Shown: positions 9,780 to 20,695, numbered from the stretch's first letter. The stretch is DNA of 64,000 nucleotides from Alteromonas sp. CI.11.F.A3 (GCF_032925565.1 NZ_CP136708.1:4340001-4404000), one strand, 5' to 3'. A program made the numbers and translations. The notes: a model not told the origin generated them from the letters alone.

Positions 9780-10811
9780 ATGTCTGACTTTACCGGTAAC
9801 CACATTCTTTCGGTTAATCAATTCGATCGTGAGGCTATTGAGAAAGTATTCTCAGTTGCAGATTCTATGCAGCCTTATGCGAAACGCCAAAAGCGCACCA
9901 CTGTGCTTGAAGGCGCTATTCTTGGTAATTTATTTTTCGAACCTAGCACCCGTACTCGCGTCAGTTTCGGTACTGCGTTTAACCTTTTAGGTGGCGAAGT
10001 ACGTGAGACCACCGGCATGGCGAGTTCAGCTTTAGCTAAAGGCGAATCACTCTATGATACCGCCCGCGTACTAAGCGGTTACTCAGACATTATTGCCATG
10101 CGTCACCCTGCTGCCGGATCGGTAGCCGAGTTTGCAGAAGGCAGTCGTGTACCAGTGATTAACGGTGGTGATGGCGCTAATGAACACCCTACTCAAGCCT
10201 TGCTCGACCTATTCACCATTAAACGTGAACTGGAATATCATGGGCATGGTATTGACGGATTGCATATCGCCATGATTGGCGACCTTCGTTATGGCAGAAC
10301 CGTACACTCGTTATCTCGCCTATTGTGCTTATTTAAAAATGTGCGCTTTACGCTAATATCTCCCAAAGAGTTAGCCATGCCACAGCCGATTATCGATACA
10401 ATTGAAAATGCGGGGCATCAGCTCAATATTACTGAAACACTTGAAGGCAGTATGGATGCCGACATTTGTTACCAAACCCGCATTCAGGAAGAGCGCTTTC
10501 CTTCTCAAGAAGAAGCGAATAAATACCGTGGAAAATTTCGTTTAAACCACTCTATTTATACTCGCCATTTCCAGTCTAAAACCGTCATTATGCATCCACT
10601 TCCTCGGGATTCTCGTATAGAGGCTAACGAGTTAGATAACGACCTAAATTTAAATCCAAACCTTGCCATATTCAGACAAACTGACAACGGTGTTCTAGTA
10701 CGCATGGCGCTATTTGCGCTTACGTTAGGCGTTGAAGAGTTATTGACTAAATATGAACGTGAAGTGGTATGGTTCAGCAACAAGAGCAATGAATTACATG
10801 CAAAAATCTGA
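9780..10811 (+). CDS. pyrB: Aspartate carbamoyltransferase catalytic subunit
   Basis: Catalyses carbamoyl phosphate + aspartate to N-carbamoylaspartate, the first committed step of pyrimidine synthesis. It has the carbamoyl-phosphate loop [20 protein letters not shown], the [23 protein letters not shown] segment with the 80s-loop Ser/Lys region, [15 protein letters not shown], and the aspartate-binding MHPLPRD. At 343 residues it is slightly longer than the E. coli subunit (about 310). No pyrI regulatory gene follows; the C-terminal codons run into hemL. The ATG at 9780 is used. The absence of pyrI suggests either an unlinked regulatory chain or a non-allosteric enzyme. Confidence 0.95.
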   Translation: MSDFTGNHILSVNQFDREAIEKVFSVADSMQPYAKRQKRTTVLEGAILGNLFFEPSTRTRVSFGTAFNLLGGEVRETTGMASSALAKGESLYDTARVLSGYSDIIAMRHPAAGSVAEFAEGSRVPVINGGDGANEHPTQALLDLFTIKRELEYHGHGIDGLHIAMIGDLRYGRTVHSLSRLLCLFKNVRFTLISPKELAMPQPIIDTIENAGHQLNITETLEGSMDADICYQTRIQEERFPSQEEANKYRGKFRLNHSIYTRHFQSKTVIMHPLPRDSRIEANELDNDLNLNPNLAIFRQTDNGVLVRMALFALTLGVEELLTKYEREVVWFSNKSNELHAKI

Positions 10812-12081
10812 AGTCCTTTTTACCCGCGCCCAAAAAACAATTCCTGGCGGTGTTAATTCTCCCGTTCGCGCCTTTAAAGCCGTTGGCGGAACACCTCGCT
10901 TTATTACCAAGGCTGATGGCCCTTACATGTGGGACGCCGACGGTAAACAGTATATCGATTACGTGCAATCATGGGGTCCCATGGTATTGGGTCATAACAA
11001 CCCACAAATTCGTCAAGCAGTCATCGATGCCTCTGAATTCGGCCTTTCATTCGGTGCGCCTACCGAGGCTGAAATCATTATGGCTGAAACAGTCAGTAAA
11101 TTGGTGCCGTCGATGGAAATGGTACGCATGGTAAATTCAGGAACTGAAGCCACCATGTCGGCTATTCGCTTATCTCGTGGCTACACGGGTCGCAATAAAA
11201 TCGTTAAATTTGAAGGCTGTTACCACGGCCATGCCGACTCTTTGCTAGTAAAAGCAGGTTCTGGGGCATTGACCATGGGCGTGCCAAGCTCTCCTGGGGT
11301 ACCCGCTAACGTGGCCGAGCACACCCTTACTGTCGAATATAACAATATCGATAGTGTAAAAGAGGTGTTTAATGCTCACGGAAACGACATTGCCTGTATA
11401 ATTGTTGAGCCAGTTGCTGGTAATATGAACTGTATTCCACCTGTTGAAGGCTTTTTAGAAGGTCTTCGTGAAGTGTGTGACGAATACGGTAGTCTTCTGA
11501 TATTTGATGAAGTGATGACTGGTTTTCGGGTATCCCGCGGCGGAGCCCAAGAACGTTATGGCATAAAACCCGACTTAACTTGCTTAGGTAAAGTAATTGG
11601 CGGCGGAATGCCGGTAGGTTGCTTTGGTGGTAGAAGAGACATTCTTACCCATATTGCCCCTACAGGTCCTGTTTACCAAGCTGGTACGCTTTCTGGTAAC
11701 CCAGTGGCGATGGCAGCCGGTTTGGCCGCCATGCAGCAAATTCAAGAAGAAGGTCTTTACGAAGGCATCTTTGAAAATACCCAAGCGCTCGCTGATGGTA
11801 TGCAAGCTCTTGCCAATAAGCATGGCATTAAACTAAGTACTAATGTTGCCGGCAGTATGTTTGGGATATTCTTTACCGACATTGAGCGCGTTACTAATTA
11901 TCAGCAGGCCATTAACTGCAACACAGAGCAGTTCAACAAATTTTACCACGGCATGTTGGAGCAAGGTGTTTACTTGGCACCTGCCTCATACGAAGCTGGA
12001 TTTGTATCGAAAGCGCATGATAAGGATATCATTGCTAAAACTTTAGAAGCAGCTGACAAGGTGTTTGCAATGCTCAAATAA
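10798..12081 (+). CDS. hemL: Glutamate-1-semialdehyde 2,1-aminomutase
   Basis: A PLP enzyme of tetrapyrrole synthesis that isomerises glutamate-1-semialdehyde to 5-aminolevulinate. The protein, [26 protein letters not shown] onward, is 427 residues (E. coli 426). The PLP lysine lies in [16 protein letters not shown], with [13 protein letters not shown] before it and [17 protein letters not shown] in the large domain. I chose the ATG at 10798 because it matches the family N-terminus and has AAGAG about 11 bases upstream; an ATG at 10789 would add three residues. It overlaps the end of pyrB by 14 bases in another frame, an unusual pairing of pyrimidine and haem genes. Confidence 0.95.
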   Translation: MQKSEVLFTRAQKTIPGGVNSPVRAFKAVGGTPRFITKADGPYMWDADGKQYIDYVQSWGPMVLGHNNPQIRQAVIDASEFGLSFGAPTEAEIIMAETVSKLVPSMEMVRMVNSGTEATMSAIRLSRGYTGRNKIVKFEGCYHGHADSLLVKAGSGALTMGVPSSPGVPANVAEHTLTVEYNNIDSVKEVFNAHGNDIACIIVEPVAGNMNCIPPVEGFLEGLREVCDEYGSLLIFDEVMTGFRVSRGGAQERYGIKPDLTCLGKVIGGGMPVGCFGGRRDILTHIAPTGPVYQAGTLSGNPVAMAAGLAAMQQIQEEGLYEGIFENTQALADGMQALANKHGIKLSTNVAGSMFGIFFTDIERVTNYQQAINCNTEQFNKFYHGMLEQGVYLAPASYEAGFVSKAHDKDIIAKTLEAADKVFAMLK

Positions 12082-12099
12082 CAATAATGGATAGGTATT

Positions 12100-13182
12100 T
12101 TGACGACAACGGATTGGTTACTACTAAGTGTCTTGTTTTTAGTTTTTGCTTACAGTGTTGTCGTTACCGCTGTGCTGGTGAAGTATCGCCGGCACAGACT
12201 CAATAGACTTGTATACCGACAACGAGTTAGAGCAAAATTAAAATCAGATCCCTCAACCGATCAGCATAATCAACACGTTGCTGATGAAGCGTTAAAGTTA
12301 TCTCAAGCCTTTCAAAAGTTCGTCCCCCAACAGTTTATCGACCACATTACAAAAACCGGTTCAGGCCATATTGAGCTTGGTTATGCCGATGAGCAAGATG
12401 TGGCAATTCTTTTTTGCGACATCCGCGGGTTTACCGGCTTATCAGAAAAAATGCGTCCTCAGGAACTCATGGGTTTTCTCAACTCGTATTTTCTGCGTAT
12501 GAATAAACCCATCCACGAGAACGGCGGGTTTATCGATAAGTTTATCGGCGATGCCATGATGGCATTGTTTGATCACCCTGGTGGTACTCCGCAAGATAAA
12601 GCAATTGACGCGATTAACGCTGCGATGGAATTACGCAAAACCCTCGATTTTTATAATATTCGTCGTAAACGTAAGGGCTTTGTTCCCATTAATGTGGGCG
12701 TGGGAATACATTATGGTCCTGTGGTAATGGGAACGGTAGGTTCCGACGATAGAATGGATACCACAGTTATTGGCGACAGCGTTAATATTGCCTGTCGTTT
12801 AGAAGCGCTAGCGCCAAAATACGGTGCTGACATTATTGTCAGTGCACAAGTACTTGAAGGAATGGGAGATAAGTTCCCTATTAAAACACGGCTTCTTGAC
12901 TGGGTTCGGGTAAAAGGGCGCAAATCCCCCATCCGAATTTATGAAGTGCTTAGCCATTTGCCATATGAACAGCAGGAAGAACGGTTTTCGGTTCAATCTA
13001 AAATCGCCGCTGGCTTAGCTTGTCGAATAGATAAAGAGTGGGATTTGGCCATCGCGCACTTTGAAGCGGCGCTAGCTATTCTTCCTCAAGATTCCTTGGC
13101 AAAGCACCACATCGATGTGTGTCGTATATATCAAAACATGCTGCTGCCAGATGACTGGGATGGCGCGTTAAATATTCAGTAA
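12100..13182 (+). CDS. Membrane-anchored class III adenylate cyclase
   Basis: Predicted to make cAMP from ATP. One N-terminal membrane span (about residues 7-28) is followed by a basic linker, then a class III cyclase domain (about 95-280) with both metal aspartates (Asp107 in LFCDIRGFTGLSEKM, Asp151 in FIDKFIGDAMMALF), the adenine-specifying Lys147 and Asp226 (TTVIGDSVNIACRLE), and transition-state Asn229 and Arg233. All catalytic positions look intact, so it should be active as a homodimer. The C-terminal 60 residues look TPR-like (DLAIAHFEAALAILPQD). The start is a TTG at 12100 with GGATAGG upstream; no earlier in-frame ATG fits. It follows hemL closely and is convergent with the DyP gene. 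Adenylate rather than guanylate specificity is inferred from the Lys/Asp pair. Confidence 0.88.
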   Translation: MTTTDWLLLSVLFLVFAYSVVVTAVLVKYRRHRLNRLVYRQRVRAKLKSDPSTDQHNQHVADEALKLSQAFQKFVPQQFIDHITKTGSGHIELGYADEQDVAILFCDIRGFTGLSEKMRPQELMGFLNSYFLRMNKPIHENGGFIDKFIGDAMMALFDHPGGTPQDKAIDAINAAMELRKTLDFYNIRRKRKGFVPINVGVGIHYGPVVMGTVGSDDRMDTTVIGDSVNIACRLEALAPKYGADIIVSAQVLEGMGDKFPIKTRLLDWVRVKGRKSPIRIYEVLSHLPYEQQEERFSVQSKIAAGLACRIDKEWDLAIAHFEAALAILPQDSLAKHHIDVCRIYQNMLLPDDWDGALNIQ

Positions 13183-13195
13183 CGCCTCACCGAGG

Positions 13196-14125
13196 TTATT
13201 CAGATTCTGTATTTTTCGCCTGCTCGCGAATAAAGGTTACAGACGGCGCAAAAAAGGCAGCACCTGTTTCCGCATTGGTGAAATCTAACCAGCGGTCGTA
13301 ATCTCCGTCACCATTGCCATATATTTGGCTATGCAGCATAGCTTTAAAGGGTCTAGCACTGGCCGAACAACTTACAAACAGCAGCCCTTGCGACACCATA
13401 TCGCCATAAGGCATACCTTGTTTTATCAGCCCTGCTTTACCACTTTCAGTGGTAATTATGTTGGCGCGTACACTATGAGAAGATTCAGATTGTTCTGCAC
13501 TCACCAAGTTATGCTGCTGAGTTGTCCCCATCACTTGTTCTTGCTGCCGTGATGAGAGGCTGTGCCAACGGCGTAAGTCATGCTTGTAGCGCTGTACGTG
13601 AAGATAACTTCCACCGCTAAAATCAGGATCGTTTTCGCTTACGATGGCAACCTCTCTGCGCTTCATTCCACGCGGGTTGTCAGCAGCATACAAGTACCCG
13701 GTAAGATCCCGTCCATCGAGGTAACGAAAACCACGTATTTGTTCTACCATTTCTACGTGTAATCGCAGTAAATCCATCACTTCGATACCGATGGCATGAC
13801 AAATATCTAACCGATCAGCCCTAATTTGAATAAACAAATCACAGGGCATAGTAGGCGCACTTCTGTCCTCACACTGCATATCAGGGAAAGGCATCAGTTC
13901 TACTGGAATTAACCCTGGGTACACTTCAGTCCAATAACCGGTTCCAATTGCCACAACGCCGGTCACCATGGCTTCGTAGTGCTCTGACTCAAAGTGTTCG
14001 AATATATCCAACACCCGGGCAAGCTTCGCCCTTACCGCCTCACAATCGTCATCAATAACGTTAAGCAGTAAATATTGCGCATGTAAATTAGGTTCTGCGC
14101 AAATCCCTTTTTGTGGTTGTGTCAT
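13196..14125 (-). CDS. DyP-type peroxidase family protein lacking catalytic Asp and Arg
   Basis: A 309-residue protein that aligns along its length with YfeX-type dye-decolorising peroxidases: GFRYLDGRDLTG corresponds to GFRWVEERDLSG, then DNPRG, REVAIV, GGSYLHVQRYKHDL, and a C-terminal FAPSVTFI. The haem-ligand His is kept (SSHSVRANI, His217 from this start). The signature GxxDG, which holds the catalytic Asp, reads GYLYA here (residues 143-147, Tyr146 at the Asp position). The distal Arg is replaced by Lys235 in LIKQGMPYG. The Asp and Arg normally drive peroxide heterolysis. The protein may bind haem without normal peroxidase activity. I used the ATG at 14125; a GTG lies six bases upstream. 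It sits 50 bases after ggt on the same strand and lacks a signal peptide. Confidence 0.85.
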   Translation of the reverse strand: MTQPQKGICAEPNLHAQYLLLNVIDDDCEAVRAKLARVLDIFEHFESEHYEAMVTGVVAIGTGYWTEVYPGLIPVELMPFPDMQCEDRSAPTMPCDLFIQIRADRLDICHAIGIEVMDLLRLHVEMVEQIRGFRYLDGRDLTGYLYAADNPRGMKRREVAIVSENDPDFSGGSYLHVQRYKHDLRRWHSLSSRQQEQVMGTTQQHNLVSAEQSESSHSVRANIITTESGKAGLIKQGMPYGDMVSQGLLFVSCSASARPFKAMLHSQIYGNGDGDYDRWLDFTNAETGAAFFAPSVTFIREQAKNTESE

Positions 14126-14175
14126 GGGCACTCTTATTGTTATTTAACCATGGCGAACAATGAAACAAGTGTGTA

Positions 14176-15855
14176 TTAATAACCCGCTGCTTGTCCATCT
14201 TTTCGGCTTTCAGAAGCCCCAAAGTAAACCTTTCGCTTATCATCCCACATTATGGCTTGATAACCCCCAAAAGCGCCAACAACACGCTGCAATGTGTGTC
14301 CCCGCTCCATTAACTCTCGCTGCACTGTTTCATCGAAGCCAGATTCAAGGCTGATATAACCGCCATCACGCATCAACTTACCCGTTGGAGTACTAGAGCC
14401 ACTATGTAAAATACGCGGCGCATCACCAGCTTCTTGTAAATTCATGCCGAAATCGAGCATATTCACGATAATTTGTGCATGCATTTGAGGCTGTGTGCCT
14501 CCGCCCATAACGCCAAAGCTTAAAAACGGCGCACCATTACGAGTAACAAATGCAGGGATAATTGTATGAAATGGGCGCTTTTCAGGCTTAAGTTCGTTGA
14601 AATGCCCTTCTTCTAGCGTAAACATCTCACCTCGATTTTGTAGTACAAAACCAAGCCCTGGCGGTGTCATACCTGACCCCATACCGCGATAATTACTTTG
14701 AATGAGCGATACCATGTTACCGTCTTTATCGGCCACCGTTAAATAAACTGTATCGCCATCGTAAATACCTGCATCTACACGCTTTGCGGCCCTATCATCG
14801 TTAATAAGCTGCTGGCGTTTGGTGGCGTAATCTTTGGAAATTAACCACTCAACGGGAATGTCATTAAATGCGGGATCAGCATAAAATTTTGCGCGATCTT
14901 CAAACGCTAACTTTTTAGCTTCTACGAAGGTGTGGATGTAATCAGCAGAATTAAACCCCATGCCTTCAATGTCGTAGCGCTCTAATACATTGAGTATTTG
15001 TAATGCCGCAATGCCCTGCCCATTAGGGGGAAGCTCCCATACATCGTAGCCACGATAATTCGCCGATACCGGTTCTACCCACTCTGACGTATGCGATGCT
15101 AAATCGGCATAAGAAAGATAGCCACCTTGGGATTTCATATAGGCATCAATATTTTGCGCAATGTCACCCTTATAAAAAGCATCTCGCCCACCAGTTGCAA
15201 TTTTTTCGTAGGTTACCGCAAGACCAGGGTTCTTAAATACATCCCCTTTTTTAGGGACTTTTCCATTAATAAGAAACGTTTCTGCAAAACCATCGTAATG
15301 ACCAATTCTGTCATTGTTCATTGCTAAATAATAAGCAACCAGTTCAGAAACTGGAAAGCCATTCTTTGCATATTCAATGGCCGGCGTAAGCAAAGCCGTC
15401 ATAGGCAATTTGCCAAACTTTTCATGGAGCATAAACCAGCCATCTACTGCCCCAGGCACAGACACTGGCAGTGGGCCGAATTTAGGTATTTGCGCTAAAC
15501 CTCTATCGTTAAACACTTGTTTGGTCAGTAGCTTTGGAGAGCGGCCCGATGCGTTCAACCCAACTAACTTGTTTTCCTTGGCATCCCATACCATTGCGAA
15601 TAGATCGCCGCCTACACCTGCCCCTGTAGGTTCAACAAGCCCCAGCATAGCGTTCGCAGCAATGGCAGCATCTACGGCGCTTCCGCCGCGTTTAAGCACG
15701 TCCAGAGCCACTTGGGTTGCAAGCGGTTGGCTCGTAGCGGCCATACCATGTTGCGCAATAACTTCTGAACGACTCGCAAAAGGCGCGCCGGTAACTCTAT
15801 CGTACCCATAAGCCATTTGACTGACACACAGTAGTAACAAACATCGCAACAGCAT
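14176..15855 (-). CDS. ggt: Gamma-glutamyltransferase, exported
   Basis: An N-terminal nucleophile hydrolase that cleaves gamma-glutamyl bonds such as glutathione in the periplasm. It has a signal peptide (about residues 1-17) and then the family start GMAATSQPLATQVALDVLKRGGSAVDAAIAA, VEPTGAGVGGDLF and NASGRSP. Self-cleavage should occur before Thr369 in GDTVYLTVADKDGNMVS, aligned on DKDGN with the E. coli nucleophile Thr391. Downstream come SGMTPPGLGFVLQNRG and GVMGGGTQPQMH. At 559 residues the length is normal. The start ATG at 15855 has AGGATAA upstream. It is probably read with the DyP-like gene downstream. Confidence 0.92.
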   Translation of the reverse strand: MLLRCLLLLCVSQMAYGYDRVTGAPFASRSEVIAQHGMAATSQPLATQVALDVLKRGGSAVDAAIAANAMLGLVEPTGAGVGGDLFAMVWDAKENKLVGLNASGRSPKLLTKQVFNDRGLAQIPKFGPLPVSVPGAVDGWFMLHEKFGKLPMTALLTPAIEYAKNGFPVSELVAYYLAMNNDRIGHYDGFAETFLINGKVPKKGDVFKNPGLAVTYEKIATGGRDAFYKGDIAQNIDAYMKSQGGYLSYADLASHTSEWVEPVSANYRGYDVWELPPNGQGIAALQILNVLERYDIEGMGFNSADYIHTFVEAKKLAFEDRAKFYADPAFNDIPVEWLISKDYATKRQQLINDDRAAKRVDAGIYDGDTVYLTVADKDGNMVSLIQSNYRGMGSGMTPPGLGFVLQNRGEMFTLEEGHFNELKPEKRPFHTIIPAFVTRNGAPFLSFGVMGGGTQPQMHAQIIVNMLDFGMNLQEAGDAPRILHSGSSTPTGKLMRDGGYISLESGFDETVQRELMERGHTLQRVVGAFGGYQAIMWDDKRKVYFGASESRKDGQAAGY

Positions 15856-15952
15856 GATTTATTATCCTAATAAGAGAACAAACCTAATTTAGCATTATTG
15901 CTAACTAAGTAAATTATCAATAGTTTAGCGTTATTTTTAACTTTATGAAAAA

Positions 15953-15980
15953 CGAAAAAAGCCCCGCAGATGCGGGGCTT
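15953..15980 (-). terminator. Rho-independent terminator of glnK-amtB
   Basis: Arms AAGCCCCGCA (15959-15968) and TGCGGGGCTT (15971-15980) pair perfectly. On the minus strand the hairpin is followed by TTTTTTCGTTTTT. It lies just downstream of the amtB stop. Confidence 0.9.
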
Positions 15981-16038
15981 AAGATTGGTGATACAGGCAT
16001 TATCGTTATTATAAGTAATTTTGCCTGTTCAGACTTCC

Positions 16039-17286
16039 TTACGTACGGCCGTTGGTGAAGTCAGGATAAGCTTCCAGACCACATTCACTCATATCAACAC
16101 CGTCGAATTCTTCTTCTTCAGTTACACGAACACCAATGACGGCTTTAATCGCTAACCAAACAACTAGGCTTACTACAAACACCCAAACAAAGATGGTAGC
16201 AGCACCAATTAACTGACCAACGATGCTTGAACCGTCGTTAGTGAATGGAACAAGGATAAGACCAAGTAGACCAACAACACCGTGAACAGAGATAGCACCT
16301 ACTGGATCATCAATTTTAAGTTTATCTAACGCTACAATGCTTAGTACTACTAAGATACCACCAAGGCCGCCGAATAAGGTTGCTTGTAGTGGCGTAGGAG
16401 TAGAAGGCTCAGCAGTAATAGCAACCAAACCAGCTAGTGCACCGTTAAGGGCCATAGTTAGGTCGGCTTTGCCAAACATAATGCGTGCTAAGATAAGCGC
16501 TGCAATACAACCACCCGCTGCTGCTGCGTTAGTATTCATAAATACAATCGCTACCGCGTTTGCACTTTCAACTGTTGCAGTAGCTAGTACTGAACCACCG
16601 TTAAAGCCAAACCAACCCATCCATAAAATGAATGTACCTAGTGTAGCTAGTGGAAGGTTAGCACCTGGAATAGCGTTAACTTTACCATCAGCAGTATATT
16701 TGCCTTTACGAGCGCCAAGTACCAATACACCAGCTAATGCTGCGGCAGCACCTGCCATGTGAACAATACCCGAACCTGCAAAGTCAGAGAAGCCAAGGTC
16801 ACCAAGGGTGTACATGCCAAATACAGCTTCGCCGCCCCACGTCCAAGCACCTTCCATAGGATAGATGAAACCAGTCATTACAACAGCAAACGCTAAGAAA
16901 GCCCAAAGCTTCATACGCTCAGCCACTGCACCCGAAACAATAGACATTGCCGTTGCAACGAATACCACTTGGAAGAAGAAATCAGCAGAAGGTGCATACG
17001 TTGCTGCATCTTCAGCAACACCTGTTGCGCCGTCACCCATAATTCCACCTAGGAACGGGCTCCACTCGCCGCCACCATACATGATGCCGTAGCCGCAAAT
17101 CATATACATGGTGCTAGCAATGGCAAATAACGCGATATTTTTAGTTAGAATTTCTGTCGTGTTTTTAGCGCGTACCAAGCCAGCTTCTAGCATGGCGAAA
17201 CCTGCCGCCATCCACATAACTAGTGCACCGCAGATTAAGAAGTAAAAGGTATCTAGTGCATACCCGAGTTCAAATGTAATTTCCAT
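16039..17286 (-). CDS. amtB: Ammonium transporter
   Basis: A trimeric inner-membrane NH4+/NH3 channel of 415 residues with the expected 11 hydrophobic segments. The AMT signature DFAGSGIVHMAGAAAALAG carries the first pore His, and DPVGAISVHGVVGLLG the second. The N-terminus starts MEITFELGYALDTFYFLICGALVMW; an uncleaved first helix is likely. The short cytoplasmic C-terminus (TEEEEFDGVDMSECGLEAYPDF) is the usual GlnK-docking tail. It lies 32 bases after glnK on the same strand and shares its sigma-54 promoter, the classic glnK-amtB pair for growth on low ammonium. Confidence 0.96.
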   Translation of the reverse strand: MEITFELGYALDTFYFLICGALVMWMAAGFAMLEAGLVRAKNTTEILTKNIALFAIASTMYMICGYGIMYGGGEWSPFLGGIMGDGATGVAEDAATYAPSADFFFQVVFVATAMSIVSGAVAERMKLWAFLAFAVVMTGFIYPMEGAWTWGGEAVFGMYTLGDLGFSDFAGSGIVHMAGAAAALAGVLVLGARKGKYTADGKVNAIPGANLPLATLGTFILWMGWFGFNGGSVLATATVESANAVAIVFMNTNAAAAGGCIAALILARIMFGKADLTMALNGALAGLVAITAEPSTPTPLQATLFGGLGGILVVLSIVALDKLKIDDPVGAISVHGVVGLLGLILVPFTNDGSSIVGQLIGAATIFVWVFVVSLVVWLAIKAVIGVRVTEEEEFDGVDMSECGLEAYPDFTNGRT

Positions 17287-17318
17287 TATGCTTTTCTCCG
17301 CAAATTAATCGTTTTGGC

Positions 17319-18738
<1,420 letters not shown>

Positions 18739-18777
18739 CCGCTTAGGCTCTAAAACCCTTTGAGTTCTTTTGATTAA

Positions 18778-19656
18778 TTAGGCTCTTGTCGCTTGGCGAA
18801 GACGATGCTTCATAATAAGCGCAGGCACAGCATTGCTAATTAGCGCGCCAATCATAATAAGCACTATTGCCATTGAAATTGCGGCAGACAGTGTACTTAT
18901 TCCAAACAAAAATAACGCAATACTGGAAATGACAGGCGTGGCGAAGCTTAAGCTCGCTAATAATTGTCGATTACCAAATTTGAGCCCAATGTCCCATAAG
19001 TAAAAGGCGCCTCCTACAGGCCCAAGCCCTAATAGTATTGCACTTACCCAGGCGTAAAATGAAAGATCCCAGTGGCTCGACTCTAGGGTTAGGTGGGAAC
19101 CCAGCGCTAGCGCTGCCACGGCAATGGATATCCAGCCAATGTCTTCAACATCGCTCTTTGTGTCAGCCATAAACCACGAATAGCCAGACCAGATTAAGGC
19201 GCAGATTAATGCCAGCCCGTAGCCCAAAGTGTATTCGCTATTAAACTGAATGCTTTCACCCCCTGTGACTAAAATGCCGCAACCAATAAACCCTAATGCA
19301 CCTCCTATCACTGCAAACACCCGTTGGTGCGCGTTAGCCACAGCAATACCCAGCATCAATGGCCAAAGGTAGGCAATAAGGCTTGCTTCAATGGGCGGTG
19401 CGTAGCGAAGGGCTAGGAAATAGCAAAAGTGAAACCCAAATAAACCACAGGTAGCCACTATCCATTGGGTAAGTGTTAATTTAGGTAATGTAAATAACGG
19501 CTCTCGCTTAATTAATCGCTTTAAAAAAAGTAATAACGCAGAAACTGAAAAGCAGATAAAAAGTAACTGGAAAGGCGGCACTGACGATGCGTAAACGCCC
19601 AACACTGCTAATACGCCCCATGAAATGATGGCTACAAGCCCTATAAACGTTGCCAT
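18778..19656 (-). CDS. DMT-family (EamA) exporter, YddG-like
   Basis: A 292-residue inner-membrane protein with about ten hydrophobic helices in two EamA repeats. Features such as EASLIAYLWPLMLGI and LGPVGGAFYLWDIGLKFGNRQLLASLSFATPVISS resemble the E. coli aromatic amino acid exporter YddG (VNYLWPSL, AAWNVGILHGN, SYFTPVLSS). The frame is open a further 26 codons upstream, but the ATG at 19656 (MATFIGLVAIISWG) gives the normal first helix and has GAGCAAG upstream. An AraC-type regulator lies just upstream on the same strand. The substrate is inferred only from the loose likeness to YddG. Confidence 0.8.
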   Translation of the reverse strand: MATFIGLVAIISWGVLAVLGVYASSVPPFQLLFICFSVSALLLFLKRLIKREPLFTLPKLTLTQWIVATCGLFGFHFCYFLALRYAPPIEASLIAYLWPLMLGIAVANAHQRVFAVIGGALGFIGCGILVTGGESIQFNSEYTLGYGLALICALIWSGYSWFMADTKSDVEDIGWISIAVAALALGSHLTLESSHWDLSFYAWVSAILLGLGPVGGAFYLWDIGLKFGNRQLLASLSFATPVISSIALFLFGISTLSAAISMAIVLIMIGALISNAVPALIMKHRLRQATRA

Positions 19657-19879
19657 TACTTGCTCATTGTTAAAATTAAAGAAGCCTAAGCATACCCGTA
19701 ATTGCATATACATTCTGTGCAGAAAAGGCGGCATGATTGATTTGAAAGCCTGCTTTTCTGTTAAACGTTACTGTGTTTGTAAATGCTTCGCTTTAACCTA
19801 TTTAGCCGCCAAATACTGCACTAATGAAAGGTGCTGATTAGAGTTAGCTACGAGGCTACTTTTATGGCTATCTTTGTGG

Positions 19880-20695
19880 CTATCGGCGTTTGAAGTGTGT
19901 AGGTGGCATGCCCACATGTTGTTTAAACCGACGAGTAAATGCCGACACATCGTCATACCCCACGTTTACAGCCACCGCAATAATAGGCATATCTGTGTTA
20001 CTCAGTAAGGCCCGTGCTTTTTCCATACGCACATTAATCAGGTATTCCCTTAGCCCCATCCCCGTACTTGCGATAAAGCGCTTTTTGAATTGTGTTGCTC
20101 CCACACAGGCAATTTTAGCAAGCGACGCTATAGTGTGAGGATAAGCGACATCTTGGTGAATACAAGAAAGCACGGGAGTAATACGCTTATCAGTGGCAAC
20201 ACCCCGCTGCTGCTGGGCTAGAAGTGTCGAGAACAACCTTATCATGGCATCATTTTCATCATCACTTATATGATGCGTTAGCTGCACTTCCACGTACGCT
20301 AAAAACGCCTGCATGGGTGTGCTTATTCGAAAAGTGGGAGCGCCGCCAGCCAATAAAAAGCCTTTAGCGGGAAGAGAGCCATCAGCTGATATGGAGCCTT
20401 CAGCTGATATGGAGCCTTCAGCTGATATGGAGCCATCAGCAGATATGGAGCCATCTGCAATATTACTCGGCACTGTGTGTAAATCCGCTACAATAAATTT
20501 CGCCTGTTCATCAGCAGTAAAGCCATGTATGAACCCAGGTGCTATACAAATTCCCTCTCCTACTCCTACGCTCCCACTAAAAGTATCAAGTGCAATATCG
20601 ATATGTCCGTTAAGCGGCAATACTAACTGGTAATAGTCATGAGCATGCTTACACATAGTGCGGGTATAGGAACGAATAGATAATGACGGCTTCAC
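19880..20695 (-). CDS. AraC family regulator with hexapeptide repeat insert
   Basis: A 271-residue protein with an N-terminal cupin-type sensing domain (KHAHDYYQLVLPLNGHIDIAL, GEGICIAPGFIHGFTADEQAKFIV) and a C-terminal double helix-turn-helix (LAKIACVGATQFKKRFIASTGMGLREYLINVRMEKARALL ... VGYDDVSAFTRRFKQHVGMPPTHFKRR). Between them is a tandem run of D/E-G-S-I-S-A units encoded by an 18-bp DNA repeat, which looks like a flexible low-complexity linker. The start is a GTG at 20695 with GAGG six bases upstream. A possible target is the exporter gene downstream. Effector unknown. Confidence 0.85.
   Translation of the reverse strand: MKPSLSIRSYTRTMCKHAHDYYQLVLPLNGHIDIALDTFSGSVGVGEGICIAPGFIHGFTADEQAKFIVADLHTVPSNIADGSISADGSISAEGSISAEGSISADGSLPAKGFLLAGGAPTFRISTPMQAFLAYVEVQLTHHISDDENDAMIRLFSTLLAQQQRGVATDKRITPVLSCIHQDVAYPHTIASLAKIACVGATQFKKRFIASTGMGLREYLINVRMEKARALLSNTDMPIIAVAVNVGYDDVSAFTRRFKQHVGMPPTHFKRR
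20382..20453. repeat. 18-bp tandem repeat inside the AraC gene
   Basis: Four adjacent copies of TCAGCTGATATGGAGCCT or close variants: 20382-20399, 20400-20417, 20418-20435 and 20436-20453. The first two are identical, the third has one change and the fourth two. A degenerate partial copy precedes them at about 20370-20381. The unit is a multiple of three, so copy-number change would add or remove six residues without a frameshift. Confidence 0.92.

Noticed and set aside
16337..16762. Open plus-strand frame of 141 codons over amtB
   Set aside because: Antisense shadow of amtB; low-complexity Ala/Pro/Thr composition mirrors the transporter codons.
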